The notes below the pieces were generated by a model, which was not told the origin of the DNA, made no database searches, and worked only from the letters and a program-made list of their open reading frames with translations. DNA of 64,000 nucleotides from Ostrinia nubilalis. Lineage: Eukaryota; Arthropoda; Insecta; Lepidoptera; Crambidae. Location: positions 436,501-500,500 of the forward strand of contig NC_087112.1 in the NCBI RefSeq assembly GCF_963855985.1. Reading direction: 5' to 3'. Positions 34,890 to 47,129 of this stretch are shown piece after piece. The translations under genes were made by a program, and so were the position numbers. Positions within the stretch are counted from its first letter, which is position 1. Each line of letters opens with the position of its first letter.

Positions 34890-36182
34890 AGTCTCTTACG
34901 CTGCTTCTTCTCAGCACTGGCCATTTATTGTCCCGAAGCAGTGGTAGGGTTAATACTAGGAAGTGTAAAAGTGGTTTTTAAAAGCTTATTTGCAAAAATA
35001 AATGAGTTTTTAGGACTTCAACACTCTTTCAAAGTGCGTTTTCTTTACGATTCCTTCAGAAATGTAGCTAATTTGCATAGACGAACCGTATTTCCATAGT
35101 TATTCCAAGCAGACTCCACCAACAAAGTTTGAACCGTGTTATCGTACGTTGTAACTTTAGAAATATATGGTGATGATGAACTAACGAATCTATTCGCATG
35201 AAAGCCGCCATTTTAGATTCGATCGTGTACTCGTTACTTTTACCACAGGGTGTATGATATCAGCCATTACGTACATTATAATATAAATAGTTTAATTCAC
35301 GTTGTCATTATAATATGTCATCCTTTTGGAAGCTTTGTATTATTTAATTATCAATTCTAATTTACTTGCTCTACTAATCTTAGTTAAATTCTAGGAACCA
35401 TAAATTATTTCCCATAATAAAGGAGAACAAAAATTCTAAAACCAGCCTTGACACCAAGTTGATATAAAACACACGTTTGATCGTCTGAAGAATAAAAAGT
35501 TCGCAGTTATTAGTTCGAACTTGTTTGACCAGTAATTATAGACTATTTAGGTGTTTCCAGACCAATACGACCTGCAAGCTACTGACGCAAAAAAAAAACC
35601 AGTGAAAGAAAAACTTAGACATAAAGTCTTATGAAAAACAACTGTTAGACTTTAGATAGTCAAAGACCTTCCTATTTATTTATTAGACAGGTCACTGAAC
35701 AAAAATATTTTTCAATGACAATGCAAATTGAGATTTCAAGCAAGAATGTAAGAATAAAATATTTACTTTAAATTTTGCAAGTGAGCTTACAGATGGATCC
35801 AAAGCGCTCAAAGTGCCAATTTGAAATTACATTTCATCAACGCTGGCTGTTCAGTCTTGGCTTTCATCTTAATCATGTGCGTTGGTTCATTAGAATCCAA
35901 ATTAATGGATTAAATCATCTGAATTTAATAGGATTTCGCGTATTCAATAGCTGCCAATGGCTTTGATATTACGTGTTATCTTTGTGAAACTATTATTGAG
36001 TTTCTAGACGCATGATTTAACTGATTGGTAAGGGCACGCCAAGGGCGTAGGCACGACCTATAATATTATATAAGATGGCCCATTTACAATGGTTCGAAGA
36101 TAAGTTTTAAGGTAAAGGAAAATTATTGAGATGGGTACATTAAAATTAACATTTCTATAGCCAAAGGTATACCTATTGATTA
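34890..36182. other. no gene; one repeat block
   Basis: 34890-34985 ('cttctcagcactggccattt', 'gtcccgaagcagtggtaggg') is a dispersed repeat, with copies or inverses at 23640, 32690, 39425, 46875 and 50935. The rest is AT-rich without coding signal. Confidence 0.5.
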
Positions 36183-36232
36183 TTGGGGGAGGCCTATGTT
36201 CAGCAGTGGACGTCGTAAAGCTGAAATAATGA
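36183..36232 (+). mobile_element. short RTE LINE 3' tail
   Basis: 'tgggggaggcctatgttcag' and 'cagtggacgtcgtaaagctg' match the RTE end. Confidence 0.75.
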
Positions 36233-37497
36233 TCGCAGAATATCAGCGTCGAGGTACTTCGTGCCTTGGCATATGCTGAGCGAGGACCTGTTTGGTACAA
36301 TTTTATTTTAAGTTTTAAGTTTTAATTTGTAATTTTAATGTGTTGTGCCAAATAAACATTTTTTTATTATTATTTATTTATTATTTTATTAAGATGACAA
36401 GCAATGGTGATGGTGAATGGTGTTATATTATTGTTTTGTTTATCTTCTTTGATCGTTATTAACATTAGGACAACAGTTTTTGATTTCTAATAATCATAAT
36501 GAGTTGTTACGACCCTCTCTACATGAAAATTGCAAACCTTTAAGTTTTTATTAAACAACGTTCACCTTCAAAAATTCTTAGAATATCCAAAGTGATTCTT
36601 ACGACGTTGTTACAACACTTTAAAGACGAAAACTTAGTCCTTCATCCTTAAAATTTAATCCTATCTTTTTCACAAGTTCATTGTTACCGTTCCCGGGGGA
36701 TATAGGATAGTTTTTTTAGGCCCGACCTAAAATAGCACTTTCCTAACGATTTGGCAACGGAGTTAATTCACTCGTTGTACAGTACGGACACGTCTCGCTC
36801 CTTTTGCAACCCTCTTTCATTCGGATTAGTTCTCCGACGAAAATAAAGTTCCCAAATAATTTTAGAGGCACTAAATTTTTCAATCTAATTTTCAGACAGA
36901 CTGTCTTAGCTTTGAAGTGAGGACAATAAACTTAGATCTTGTTTATCTAGAGCTTTCTTTAGAGGCTATTATGACAGGTTGTTGTGATAGCATCGCAATT
37001 TCTGACACCTATTTCTGATGACACTCGAAAGTTTTAGCTTTTACTACCTTTACTTCTATTGGTCTTTCTACGAAAAGCAAATAACTATTATAATACCTAT
37101 TTAAAGGGTAGAGATAAATATTTACCCTTTCTAAAAGTTTTCATTATATCTTTCAACAGAAACAAAATAGGTTTTTCTTTTATACTTATTTTCATTAACA
37201 TAGTAAAGTCCCTTGAAGGAGAATTGTCTGGAAAACATCGATTTAACGAAAAATTCGTCTAAAGAAGCTTTATCCTTGCAAATTGTTTTATTTTCTGTAC
37301 TCTGGAGCCTATTATCATAAAACTAAGCCAATGTAACTAATAATATTGGTACTAAGAATGGATGAATATTTTTGTACTCAAGTTTGGTTCAAGATTTGAG
37401 AATGGTTCTAAAATAAAAGTCGAGTTTATGTAGGTTACAGAATATACAGGAGTACAGAAGCGACACCTTACGGTAGAATTTGTCTGTATGATATTAC
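36233..37497. other. no gene seen
   Basis: AT-rich; 'gtgccaaataaacattttttt' at about 36345 looks like a retroposon 3' end. Confidence 0.45.
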
Positions 37498-37893
37498 TTT
37501 ACTACTGACTGACATATAGTGATCTATCAACGCACAGCCCAAACCACTAGACGGATGGTGCTGAAATTTGGCATGCAGGTAGATGTTATGACGTAGGCAT
37601 CCGCTAAGAAAGTATTTTACGAAACTCCACCCCTAAGGCCCAGAACAGACGGTGAAACGCAACTGCAACGAAACTGCAACTGCTAGTTACTTTTGAGTTG
37701 CATCTAAGTTTCTGCCATAGCGTCCGTTGAGAGACCACACATGACGCGATCAGTTTGAAACTTTCAGTTTCAGTTTCATTCATCAGAATCATCACCAAGT
37801 TGCAGTTTCGTTGCAGTTGCGTTTCACCGTCTGTTATGGGCCTTAGAGGGTAAAACGGGATCCACGCGTACGGAGTCGCGGGCGGCCGCTAGT
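37498..37893 (-). repeat. interspersed repeat ('tagctgcccgcg' type) split by a MITE
   Basis: 'tgatctatcaacgcacagcc' to 'ccacccct' and 'gagggtaaaacgggatccac' to 'ggcggccgctagta' are continuous in other copies; the MITE 37636-37843 interrupts them at a TA. Confidence 0.88.
37636..37843. mobile_element. palindromic MITE with TA target duplication
   Basis: The arms are 'aggcccagaacagacggtga' and its near inverse 'tcaccgtctgttatgggcct', with inner 'cgcaactgcaacgaaactgc' inverted. TA flanks lie at 37634-37635 and 37844-37845. The empty site is known from other copies of the host repeat. Confidence 0.93.
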
Positions 37894-39912
37894 ATGTAGG
37901 TATACATAACGCGAACGGGGCAGCCCCGTCTGTCACCTCGCATGTCGTCTGTCGCGGTAATGATGTTTGACGTGGCGCAATTAGTGGTCGCGGTTAATTA
38001 GAGATGCTGAGGCATACTGGATGCTGTGACGTGTTGCACCTTGGAAAGAACAGCCAGATCAGTAATGGCAGGATATTCGCGGTTCGTACCTATAGTAGGT
38101 AATCAGGAGTACCTATGTCAGTAATAAAACATATTGGAAGCTTTGAACAGCCAGAAAAGAGACAGGTATTACTATTATAGCGGCGGGCGTAATCGCTGTT
38201 AGTGAAGTGGAACTCTGGTTTGGTCAAGTTTGAAATTATTTTTAGCTGAAAAATAATTACTAATATTAACAAAAAAAATATAGTTGTCTTCATTTTTAAC
38301 CAAAATACTACGATTAAAATGAAATAAATCTTTACCTAATCATTTTAATCCTGTCATGGCAGTGAAATGTAGCTCAAAAAATAAATAATTATGAATTAAT
38401 GAAAATTTAATGTGAAAAACCTTTCATGGGTCCTCACAGTGGGATTCGAACCTGCAACAGTAGGTAATAGTCTAATCCCTAATTATTTCGCCTAATCCAT
38501 CGCTGCCGGTATTGAGATGATTTACGTCACGGTTATTGTCCGACATGTTTACGAGCTCGTGTTTGATCACAGATTATCGTCGGTTACAGCTACATCGGTT
38601 GTGGTTTAGCGACATGATAACACACAGGTTTAGCGACATACAGGAGTACAGAAGCGACACTTTTATGCAGAGAGGAATGCACGATGGAGTTTATGCCTAA
38701 TAAAAACAATCATACATGTTATTGCAGAATTGTCATGCAAATAGAAAAAAAGAAGAAAGAAAAAATGTTTAATAATAAATAATTTGAAGCCACGTTAGGT
38801 GAAGGGGTCCGACTAGCCGACTTGTGATCCGAGAAACGTGGTTTCGAATCCCGTCACCGCTCGACTATTGTGGTTAACCCACTCGTAACACAAGCATATT
38901 ATTTCAGCGTACAACGAAATTTATAATATTCTTTATTAAAAAAAATCTAAGTAGTAGTTACCTGTAAAATTATGTTACTAGCCTTACTCGGCAGTGGCGC
39001 CAATAAGTAAGCGCAATTAAAGACATCCAATAAATCTGTAGTGGTCCAAACCAATAACAATGTTCACATAACTATGTTGGCAGTTAAAAATAATCAATTT
39101 CCAATGTTGATGTATTCAGCAAATCAGCCGCAGGGCCAATACACATGCCAGTGATGTGTAAAATGTTGAATTTTAATAATTTCATTCATTCGCCACGAAT
39201 ATGCCACTCAAAATGCCAAATATTGAATTTGAAATGCATACAATTTAAATAGATATTCGTTTTCATATACAAATAAAACATTCCTGGGATTATTCATTCC
39301 AATCATTTTACCTACTTTTAATAGCTATTCTAGAATTAATTAATTTAATAATGTATAAATAAAAGTCATAAAAAAGACACATTTTTGCAAGTAGGCTTTA
39401 AAAAAGCACTTTTACACGTCCTAGTATTAACCCTACCACTGCTTCAGGACAATAAATGGGCCAGTGCTGAGAAGAAGCAGCGCAAGAAACTCAGTCGCTA
39501 TTAATACTCTTGGTTTACAAACGAATTATAAATTATGAATGAATTTAAAGGGTCTGAAAGAGAATAGGCCTGATCGCATCTCGTGTCAGTGTGACCTTTT
39601 TTCACCCCTGCCCTTAAAATTTTTCGCTCGGCTGGTTAAAGCTGTTTTAAATTATCTATTTGTCAGTAATTCCAAGGAAGAAACATTATCTAAAACACTT
39701 CATTTTAGCCATTAAATTCAATTAGTTTCTTTAGGTTAAAACTCAAATAAAGCTGGCAATTCAAAGCGTTATCGCCTGTGTACTATGTGCAATGCAAATC
39801 ATCCTCAGGTCTCTGTATGAAAATTTGTATGAAAGCTGTTAAAAATTCATCAAAAGAATGACAGTTTTGTTCACGTCACAATACCATACCTACCAACATT
39901 TTATTCATTGAC
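37894..39912. other. no gene; tRNA-like and repeat pieces
   Basis: 'gggattcgaacctgc' (38441, minus) and 'gtggtttcgaatcccg' (about 38838, plus) look like tRNA B boxes of SINE remnants. 39400-39510 is a copy of the 'gggccagtgctgagaagaag' repeat. No ORF of interest. Confidence 0.45.
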
Positions 39913-40091
39913 TAGCCCGCGACTTTCTTCTTCGTACGCGTGGATCCCGTTTTACCCCTTAGGGGTGAAGTTTCGTAAAATCCTTTCTTAACGGATGCAT
40001 ACGTCATAACACCTGCCAGCATGCCAAATTTCAGCCCGATCCGTCCAGTGGTTTGGGCTGTGCGTTGATAGATCACTATGTCAGTCAGTAA
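39913..40091 (+). repeat. interspersed repeat ('tagctgcccgcg' type)
   Basis: It runs from 'tagcccgcgactttcttctt' through 'gtttgggctgtgcgttgata' to 'ctatgtcagtcag', beside the RTE's left target duplication. Confidence 0.85.
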
Positions 40092-40117
40092 TATGTATAT
40101 TTTAGATTAGATTAGGT

Positions 40118-40138
40118 GTCTAAACTTAACGATAAGTA
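40118..40138. repeat. left 21-bp target-site duplication of the RTE
   Basis: Identical to 42556-42576; it starts 'gtctaaacttaacg' and ends 'taagta'. It defines the ends of the RTE insertion. Confidence 0.95.
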
Positions 40139-40161
40139 AACGAAGCGATAATGAGCCGAAA

Positions 40162-40450
40162 GTGGGGCAATTTGGGTATGGAGAGAGGAACGCACGTGGC
40201 CAACTGCTGGCTGGCTTTATGGAGAAGGAGGGCCTCTTTATGATGAACTCCTTCTTCAGAAAGCCAAAACAGCGAAAGTGGACATGGCTGCATCCCAATG
40301 GCGCTACAAAAAATGAGATAGACTTCATCTTGTCGACGAAGAAGCATATATTCAATGATGTCTCTGTGATCAATTCGGTCAAAACAGGAAGCGATCACCG
40401 AATGGTAAGAGGCACATTGAATATCAGACCCCAAGCTCGAGAGATGTCGA
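40162..40450 (+). pseudogene. RTE endonuclease C-terminal part, frameshifted
   Basis: The frame reads 'VGQFGYGERNARGQLLAGF' and later 'NEIDFILSTKK' and 'SDHRMVRGTLNIRP', the C-terminal half of an APE-type endonuclease including the conserved SDH. The N-terminal half is missing through 5' truncation. The C run at 40429-40432 seems to carry one extra base: the expected continuation 'PKLERCRLMKSTLRP' is found in the next frame, which joins the reverse transcriptase ORF. So this element cannot make an uninterrupted EN-RT protein. Confidence 0.85.
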
Positions 40451-40453
40451 CTG

Positions 40454-42532
40454 ATGAAGTCTACGCTCCGCCCAGCGCCCATCCAACTCCAAAACCCCGA
40501 AAGCTTTCAGCTCGAGTTGCAAAATCGTTTCGAATGCCTAGGAGACTGCGAAAATGTGGACGAATACAATGACAGGTTCGTGGAAATTGTCCAAACGACT
40601 GGGTCTAAGTTCTTTAAAACCCGTCGTTCAAAAGGAACCAAAAAGATCTCTGACCTCACCAATCAACTCATGGAAGAGAGACGGAACTTGGTTTTGCAGT
40701 CCTCTGAAGATGCTGCTCAGTATCGGCGCCTTAACAGACAGATCTCCAAGTCTTTGACTCGCGACCTACGCCAATTTAATACAGACCGTATTAAAGAGGC
40801 GATTGAGCGAAACAAAGGCTCTAAAGTGTTCGCAAGAGATCTGTCTGTTGGCCAAAGTCAACTGACCAAGCTGAAGACAGAGGATGGCAGAGCCATTTCG
40901 TCGGGGCCGGAGATATTGGAAGAGGTTGAGAAGTTCTACGGACAATTATACACGACTGTACGCGCACCTGTCACAAATCTAGCCGAAGACCCAAGAGCTA
41001 GACTGACCCGACACTATACCGAAGATATCCCGGACGTCAGTCTGTACGAGATTAGAATGGCTCTCAAACAGCTGAAAAACAACAAGGCACCGGGTGATGA
41101 TGGAATCACGGCTGAGCTTTTGAAGGCAGGCGGAACGCCGGTACTAAGGGCTCTTCAGAAGCTGTTCAATTCCGTCATCCTCGAAGGAAAAACGCCTACG
41201 ACATGGCACAGAAGTGTGGTGGTACTCTTCTTCAAAAAAGGTGACAAAACCTTGTTGAAGAATTATAGACCCATCTCACTTCTGAGCCATGTCTACAAGC
41301 TGTTTTCGAGAGTCATTACGAATCGTCTCGCTCGCAGGCTCGACGACTTCCAGCCTCCCGAACAAGCCGGTTTCCGAAAAGGCTTTAGTACCATAGACCA
41401 CATACATACGCTAAGGCAGATTATACAGAAGACCGAGGAGTATAATCAACCACTTTGCCTGGCGTTTGTGGATTATGAAAAAGCCTTCGATTCGGTCGAG
41501 ACCTGGGCAGTGCTACAGTCTCTCCAAAGGTGCCAAATTGACTATCGATATATCGAAGTGTTGAGGGGTTTGTACAAAAACGCCACAATGTCGGTCCGCC
41601 TCCAGGATCGGGACTCGAAACCTATCCAGTTGCAGCGAGGGGTAAGACAGGGAGACGTCATATCTCCAAAACTGTTTACCACCGCCCTGGAAGATGTCTT
41701 CAAGCTTCTGGACTGGAACGGATTTGGCATAAATATCAACGGCGAGTACATCACCCACCTTCGATTCGCGGACGATATCGTAGTCATGGCTGAGACCTTG
41801 GAGGATCTAGGCACAATGCTCGATGGCCTCAGTAGAGCCTCTCAACAAGTGGGCCTCAGAATGAACATGGGCAAGACAAAAATCATGTCTAATGTCCATG
41901 TTGCACCCACTCCTCTGAAGGTTGGAGACTCTACACTCGAAGTTGTTGACAATTATGTATACCTGGGACAAACAGTCCAGTTAGGTAGGTCCAACTTCGA
42001 GAAAGAGGTCAATCGTCGAATCCAACTCGGATGGGCAGCGTTCGGGAAGCTTCGCCATATACTCACGTCCGAAATACCGCAGTGTCTTAAGTCGAAAGTA
42101 TTTGACCAATGCGTGTTGCCAGTGATGGTATACGGATCTGAGACGTGGTCGCTTACTATGGGCCTCATAAGAAGGCTCAAGGTCACCCAAAGGGCGATGG
42201 AGCGGGCTATGCTCGGAGTTTCCCTGCGTGATCGAATCAGAAATGAGGAGATCCGCAGGAGAACCAAAGTAACCGACATAGCTCGCAGAATTGCTAAAAT
42301 CAAGTGGCAGTGGGCGGGGCACATAGCTCGTAGAGACGATGGCCGTTGGGGCAGGAAAGTTCTCGAGTGGCGACCACGGGCTGGAAGACGTAGCGTGGGC
42401 AGGCCTCCTACTAGGTGGACCGACGATCTGGTAAAGGTCGCGGGAAGAGCCTGGATGCGGGCAGCGCAGGACCGTTCATTGTGGAAAACCTTGGGGGAGG
42501 CCTTTGTCCAGCAGTGGACGTCATTTGGCTGA
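40454..42532 (+). CDS. RTE LINE reverse transcriptase ORF
   Basis: This 692-residue frame covers the linker, reverse transcriptase and C-terminal domain. RT motifs in order are 'KNNKAPGDDGITAELLKAGG' (about residue 210), 'NYRPISLLSHVYKLFSRVI', 'QAGFRKGFSTIDHI', 'AFVDYEKAFDSVE', 'GVRQGDVISPKLFTTALEDV' and the catalytic 'LRFADDIVVMAE' (about residue 437). The C-terminus has 'WQWAGHIARRDDGRWGRK', 'GRPPTRWTDDLVKVAGRAWM' and ends 'FVQQWTSFG'. The enzyme copies the element's RNA into a nicked chromosomal target. The true reading frame starts upstream in the endonuclease, so the first Met here is not a natural start. The end of this frame recurs in many fragments across the window. Confidence 0.93.
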   Translation: MKSTLRPAPIQLQNPESFQLELQNRFECLGDCENVDEYNDRFVEIVQTTGSKFFKTRRSKGTKKISDLTNQLMEERRNLVLQSSEDAAQYRRLNRQISKSLTRDLRQFNTDRIKEAIERNKGSKVFARDLSVGQSQLTKLKTEDGRAISSGPEILEEVEKFYGQLYTTVRAPVTNLAEDPRARLTRHYTEDIPDVSLYEIRMALKQLKNNKAPGDDGITAELLKAGGTPVLRALQKLFNSVILEGKTPTTWHRSVVVLFFKKGDKTLLKNYRPISLLSHVYKLFSRVITNRLARRLDDFQPPEQAGFRKGFSTIDHIHTLRQIIQKTEEYNQPLCLAFVDYEKAFDSVETWAVLQSLQRCQIDYRYIEVLRGLYKNATMSVRLQDRDSKPIQLQRGVRQGDVISPKLFTTALEDVFKLLDWNGFGININGEYITHLRFADDIVVMAETLEDLGTMLDGLSRASQQVGLRMNMGKTKIMSNVHVAPTPLKVGDSTLEVVDNYVYLGQTVQLGRSNFEKEVNRRIQLGWAAFGKLRHILTSEIPQCLKSKVFDQCVLPVMVYGSETWSLTMGLIRRLKVTQRAMERAMLGVSLRDRIRNEEIRRRTKVTDIARRIAKIKWQWAGHIARRDDGRWGRKVLEWRPRAGRRSVGRPPTRWTDDLVKVAGRAWMRAAQDRSLWKTLGEAFVQQWTSFG

Positions 42533-42555
42533 AAAGAAGAAGAAGAAGAAAGAAA

Positions 42556-42576
42556 GTCTAAACTTAACGATAAGTA
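42556..42576. repeat. right 21-bp target-site duplication of the RTE
   Basis: An exact copy of 40118-40138, directly after the AAG-rich tail. Confidence 0.95.
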
Positions 42577-43427
42577 CCTAGAGGCAGTATTTCCATGTCC
42601 AGCTAATCGCGAAGGTAATTAAAGAATTAATCACTAGTTGGCAAAGTGGCTAATTATCCCGTCTGGGTTACGGCAAGTTCGGAACTTTGTCTAACTTACT
42701 ATTTATGAGCACTAGAACTCTGCACAGACTTTAAATCTGCATTTTGTTCTTCTTAAGAGTAAGGCCAATGTCTTGTAGGTATGATGAAAAACCAAACAAT
42801 GTATCGAGTCTTTGTTTTTTTTTTAAATAAATTAATATTATGCTCAAAACTCTAAAAGCCACATAATAATAATATAAGTGGTGTTCCTCCACCCATTTAA
42901 TTCCATTTTTGTGAAAAAAAAAATCTAACTGTTACGGCTTTTACCGATACAAAATAATGTTCAGAGCTAGTTCTTGAATCCTAAACCACAGAGGAGAAAA
43001 GGTCACAAATAAACAGATATTACTTTAGCATTTAAAATAGATATGAGTACAGAACAGAACAGAAATAAACACAGAGCATTTCATCGTATTAACATTTTCA
43101 ATTCGTCCAATCAGATCTGATTATTTACTCAAAAAACATCGACACTGACAAAATAACTGCGTAATTTATTCAGCATTAAAACAAAGGCTTGATTAAAACA
43201 TGAAATTTCAGTGTAAACGAAGCCAAATGAATCCGAGTACATTTTAATGGCGGATTTCATAAGAACCGAGCGGCCATGGCCATAACCATGAGCTTATTAA
43301 GCCGTACGATCGAAATGAGCCTTCTGAACAGCCAGTTAACGAGTAAGTGCTAGTCGAACAGCCTGTTATGCCACAGCCTGAAGTAATCAGCCAACTATTT
43401 TGCAGCTAATTAAAATAAAATAAAAAA

Positions 43428-43520
43428 TAATATACTTGGACATTTTTACACTGCGCCGCTAGCCCCAAACTAAGCAAAGCTTGTACTATGGGTACTAGAC
43501 AACGGATATAAATACTTTTT
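43428..43520 (-). mobile_element. SINE 3' fragment (58107 family)
   Basis: 'gtactatgggtactagacaa' and 'acactgcgccgctag' are the reverse complement of the body of the SINE at 58107-58380. The tRNA head is absent. Confidence 0.8.
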
Positions 43521-44276
43521 TTTTTGTAAATACATACATCATTTTATTAAACATAGAAAACAATTGACGACTGAAGTTTTTGTATTACACAATAAATAAT
43601 AATTTTAACTATCACCAAATAGGCGGCATAGTAAAGTCCTAACCTAGTTTTTACGTTTACGTATTCATTAAGTGTAATAAAGACTTTATTACTTTATTAG
43701 TGTAAATTTAAGAATGTTACTTAATATCAAGATGTAGTATGCTATTGTCATAAAATGTAATAAAAGCTAATAGGAGACTTTTCCAAAAATGTAACATGCC
43801 TTATGAACTACGAGTAGTAAGAGGGTAGTTTTTTTTTTGACAGCAGTAAGTGGTTTAAGGTGATTGATTACGTTTTATTTTTTTCGCGAGTGATAAAGAC
43901 AAAGTAATAAGGTTATAAATTCTGACTATATTTTGTAACTCCAAAATTTCTACCAAAATCATGTAAAACGCGCTGGCTGTTCTCTTTTACCAACAAAAGG
44001 GCCGTTAAACCCAGAACGCACTGCCGTAAACACGATAATTAGAGCAATTAGCGACAGTGTAGACTCTGCCTTTGTTTGGTGCAGCGAGGGGAGTCCCCTT
44101 CGGTGAAATGGCTAAGTGTTCGGTGCCGATCGCTTTGTTTCTTGTTGTGTGACGTTAAAGGGTTAAATTGGGTAACATTATTAGCTTTAGATGTAGAATC
44201 GATCATTTTATTACGCAAAGTGAAACGAAAAATAGGCTCTTTACTTTTATCGACAGCACATCTTACCTACTGATAT

Positions 44277-44449
44277 TTTGTAAGGATGTATAGATTTGTT
44301 ACTCTTTCACGCAAAGGCTACTGACTCTATAGCTACTATAGCCTTATCGTTAATATACATTTAGAATAACTATACTAAGCTATAACAGTATTAAAGATCT
44401 GTGAGAAGATGAAATTCACGCGGGCGAAGTCGCGGGCAGAAGCTAGTCT
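44277..44449 (-). repeat. degraded interspersed repeat
   Basis: 'gttactctttcacgcaaagg' to 'gcgaagtcgcgggcagaagc'; similar to 11695-11872 and 50381-50506. Confidence 0.65.
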
Positions 44450-45485
44450 TTTATAAATACGGGTAGATAAGAAGATACCTCTGTTTTTAAATTGTTAAGC
44501 CGTCTGTACACCAAAAAATGTAAAAGACCGATTTGAGCTGTTCTGAAGAAAAGATGAAGAAAAATCTAATCTTTCTAAGCCATCACACATCACATTGCTT
44601 TCTAAACCATCGAGCCAAATCAAAGCTCATTACAGGTTGTCCCGTTCCCGAATATTGCTAATATTCCCAGAAATATTAAATATTAATAAACAGGAACCAT
44701 CCCAAGGCCCAGGAAATGGGATCGGTGTTTTATTGGGCAAAGAGAGCGAATGGACGCCCCGCAATAAACGGGCTCGTAAACAGAATGGACTATTCGATTT
44801 GTGTTTGCATTATAATAATAATGATACTTTATTATTATTTTATTGGCTTTAAAATTCAAAACATTTTAAATGAAAATCGTTTTTATCACCATTTTTTTTG
44901 AGACCCTGCAGCATTTATTATTTTTCAGCACTTTTTCCACTCTCCTTTTAGTATGATATTTATAGAGACAAACATCTAGGTTTCCAAATCATTCACTTAA
45001 TAAGATCTTTATAAATCCTTCAAAAACTGTAAAAATAATGGAAGCACCTATCTACTTTTTTGGGGTTCAAACCAAAAATATTATTCCTTCTTTCACCTTC
45101 TTTAGCGTTCATTGTACCGAAATTATGCATATCATTAATATCAATCCCGACCTAAATTTTAAGTATGTAAATCTAAATCCAATGCTACTTCCTAAAATCG
45201 GATATTAAGGCCATCTTTCTTTACACAAGCTCTCGAACTCGGCTCGACAATTGCCTACCCTCACCATCGGTGGCCTTAAAGGAATGATGTTACGCCCTGC
45301 CTATTGCCCCCTGTCGCAAAGAATAAGCTTGTGTAAATTAGGCAGAAATGTTGAACGATTCTTATCTTTGTTTGGGTTGGTAATTTTCTGAATGTTATTT
45401 GAGAGAAAACATTGAAACAGCTGACTGATGAACCGTTTTGTACACTATTATAAAGAATATAATTTTAAAAACGGTTACAAATTTA

Positions 45486-45716
45486 TTACGCGACTTCGTA
45501 CGCGTGGATCTCGTTTTACCCCCTTCATCTATCTTACGCGGTTTAGATTTTTCATACAAATGTTTTTTACCGCTAACTCCCGTTCCCTTGGGAATTTCGG
45601 GAATTATTTTCTTAGTGCACCTCTACGGTACTTAAGCTACGTCCCTTCCAAATTTCAAGTGCCTACGTTTAGCCGTTTAGGCTGTGCGTTGATATGTCAG
45701 TCAGCCAGTCAGTTTC
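45486..45716 (+). repeat. diverged interspersed repeat ('cgcgacttcgtacgcgtgg' type)
   Basis: It begins 'tacgcgacttcgtacgcgtg' and ends 'ggctgtgcgttgatatgtca' plus 'gtcagccagtcag'. The middle is diverged and longer than at 11043. Confidence 0.75.
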
Positions 45717-47129
45717 TATTTTATTTTATTTTCTATTTTATTTGTTATTTTTAAAGAAACGTAGAATTTGTGCTAACTGGTAAATCAACTTTAATACAAT
45801 CAATCACACGATGAAATAAGCCCTGCCTGAATTATGATATTTACATTTTTGAGGTAGTAAAATAAATGATGAAGTACATGTCTTCAACGCAATTGGGCAT
45901 TTTAATACGCACATAGATAGAGCGTCTTAAAGCAAAAAGAAGTTTCTTTGTTTGTAAAAGCTATATTAATGTGGCACTTCTGTATTTTTTGCGCAGTTTA
46001 TTCTACAGCCGGGGTCAGGTCCTAATCTGGTGTCACTCGCAACATTGTTTTCGAGCGTTACGGAAAAAAGTTTCGAAGTCGGGTGTTTTAGGGTTCTCTT
46101 GCGAAACTTTATCCATAACAAACAAACGGGGACTGCCCCGTGTTAGTTGAAATCTTTTACGTCGAATAAAAATATTACTGACTGAGTTACCTACCTATAT
46201 TTAAATAACTTGCGAATTTTTAGAATTTAAACATTATAATTATTTTCTTGTACATTATCACAATGTGATTACTTTTGTAAAGGTAAATGGTAGGTGCATG
46301 CAAATACTTTTTTAGATAACCTTAAATTTTTAATACTTTACTGTAATCCTGTACCACCACAATGTGTCCTTACAAATTATTATTGTTATCAATCTTGAAA
46401 CAAAAAAAATAACCACAAGCACGTAAACACACAATTTGCTCACGATGCGACGCGACGCCTATTACGAGAGCATTTTTCTAATAAAAGCTTAGATTTTAAA
46501 TCACAAACTCCTCCAGAACCCTGAAAATCTCAAAAACAACTGCCACTTTTATGTAACAAAGTCGACACTTCATCCAGTTTGGGTTTGAATATTAATTTCA
46601 ATGTCACTTTTGCGTTCAGTTCTTTCTTTACAAAGATTTCGGGTTTTCGTGTTGACGTTTTATACTTTCGTGATAAAAAGTTTACGGTTGAAACTTTACT
46701 TTGTGTAACTTTAGGTTCCACTTGAAATTGCAGAATTTATCTCTAAATCCTTATTTGAAAATAAAAAAGATAGATCTTAAAAATAGAACGCGACAATATT
46801 AAATTTTATATTACAAAATAGTAAATAGTAGATCAAATCAAATCATTTATTCAGTACTTAGCACCTTTCCAGGGCGCAAATATAGCTTACCCTACCACCA
46901 CTTCGGGACATCATAATATGGGCTAGCTGAGAAGAAGTAGTGGAAGAAACTCAGGTCGATGTTCGGTTCAGATGTATTTATTTGTGTAAAAAAAATATAG
47001 TATAATTGTTGAACAAGATGCCATGAAAGTAAATTGTGGAAAAAACCTTTAATTTCCACTTCAAAGTGTTGTCCTAATAATCCTAACTGAACATTGTTTT
47101 CCTTAACTCAAACAGTTTTATTGTTCCAG

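Larger units (their letters stand above)
40139..42555 (+). mobile_element. RTE-clade non-LTR retrotransposon, 5'-truncated, 21-bp target duplication
   Basis: The insertion is bounded by a perfect 21-bp direct repeat (40118-40138 and 42556-42576). It begins inside the endonuclease domain, continues through reverse transcriptase to a stop at 42530-42532, and ends in an (AAG)n-like tail. The protein resembles lepidopteran 'endonuclease-reverse transcriptase' entries of the RTE clade. The perfect duplication and the nearly intact frame point to a recent insertion. It lies just after an older interspersed repeat (39913-40091). Confidence 0.95.
42577..47129. other. no coding exon recognised; repeats
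   Basis: The stretch holds a SINE piece (43428), a degraded repeat at about 44277-44449 (minus), an interspersed repeat at 45486-45716, and a dispersed block at 46860-46960 ('cttaccctaccaccacttcg'). It is presumably the intron or upstream region of the beat-like gene. The signal-peptide exon was looked for but not found. Confidence 0.55.

Noticed and set aside
40107..40482. Minus-strand ORFs opposite the RTE endonuclease
   Set aside because: They are shadows of the plus-strand endonuclease/RT coding sequence.
41953..42324. Two minus-strand ORFs of 113-123 residues
   Set aside because: They are shadows of the RTE reverse transcriptase frame.
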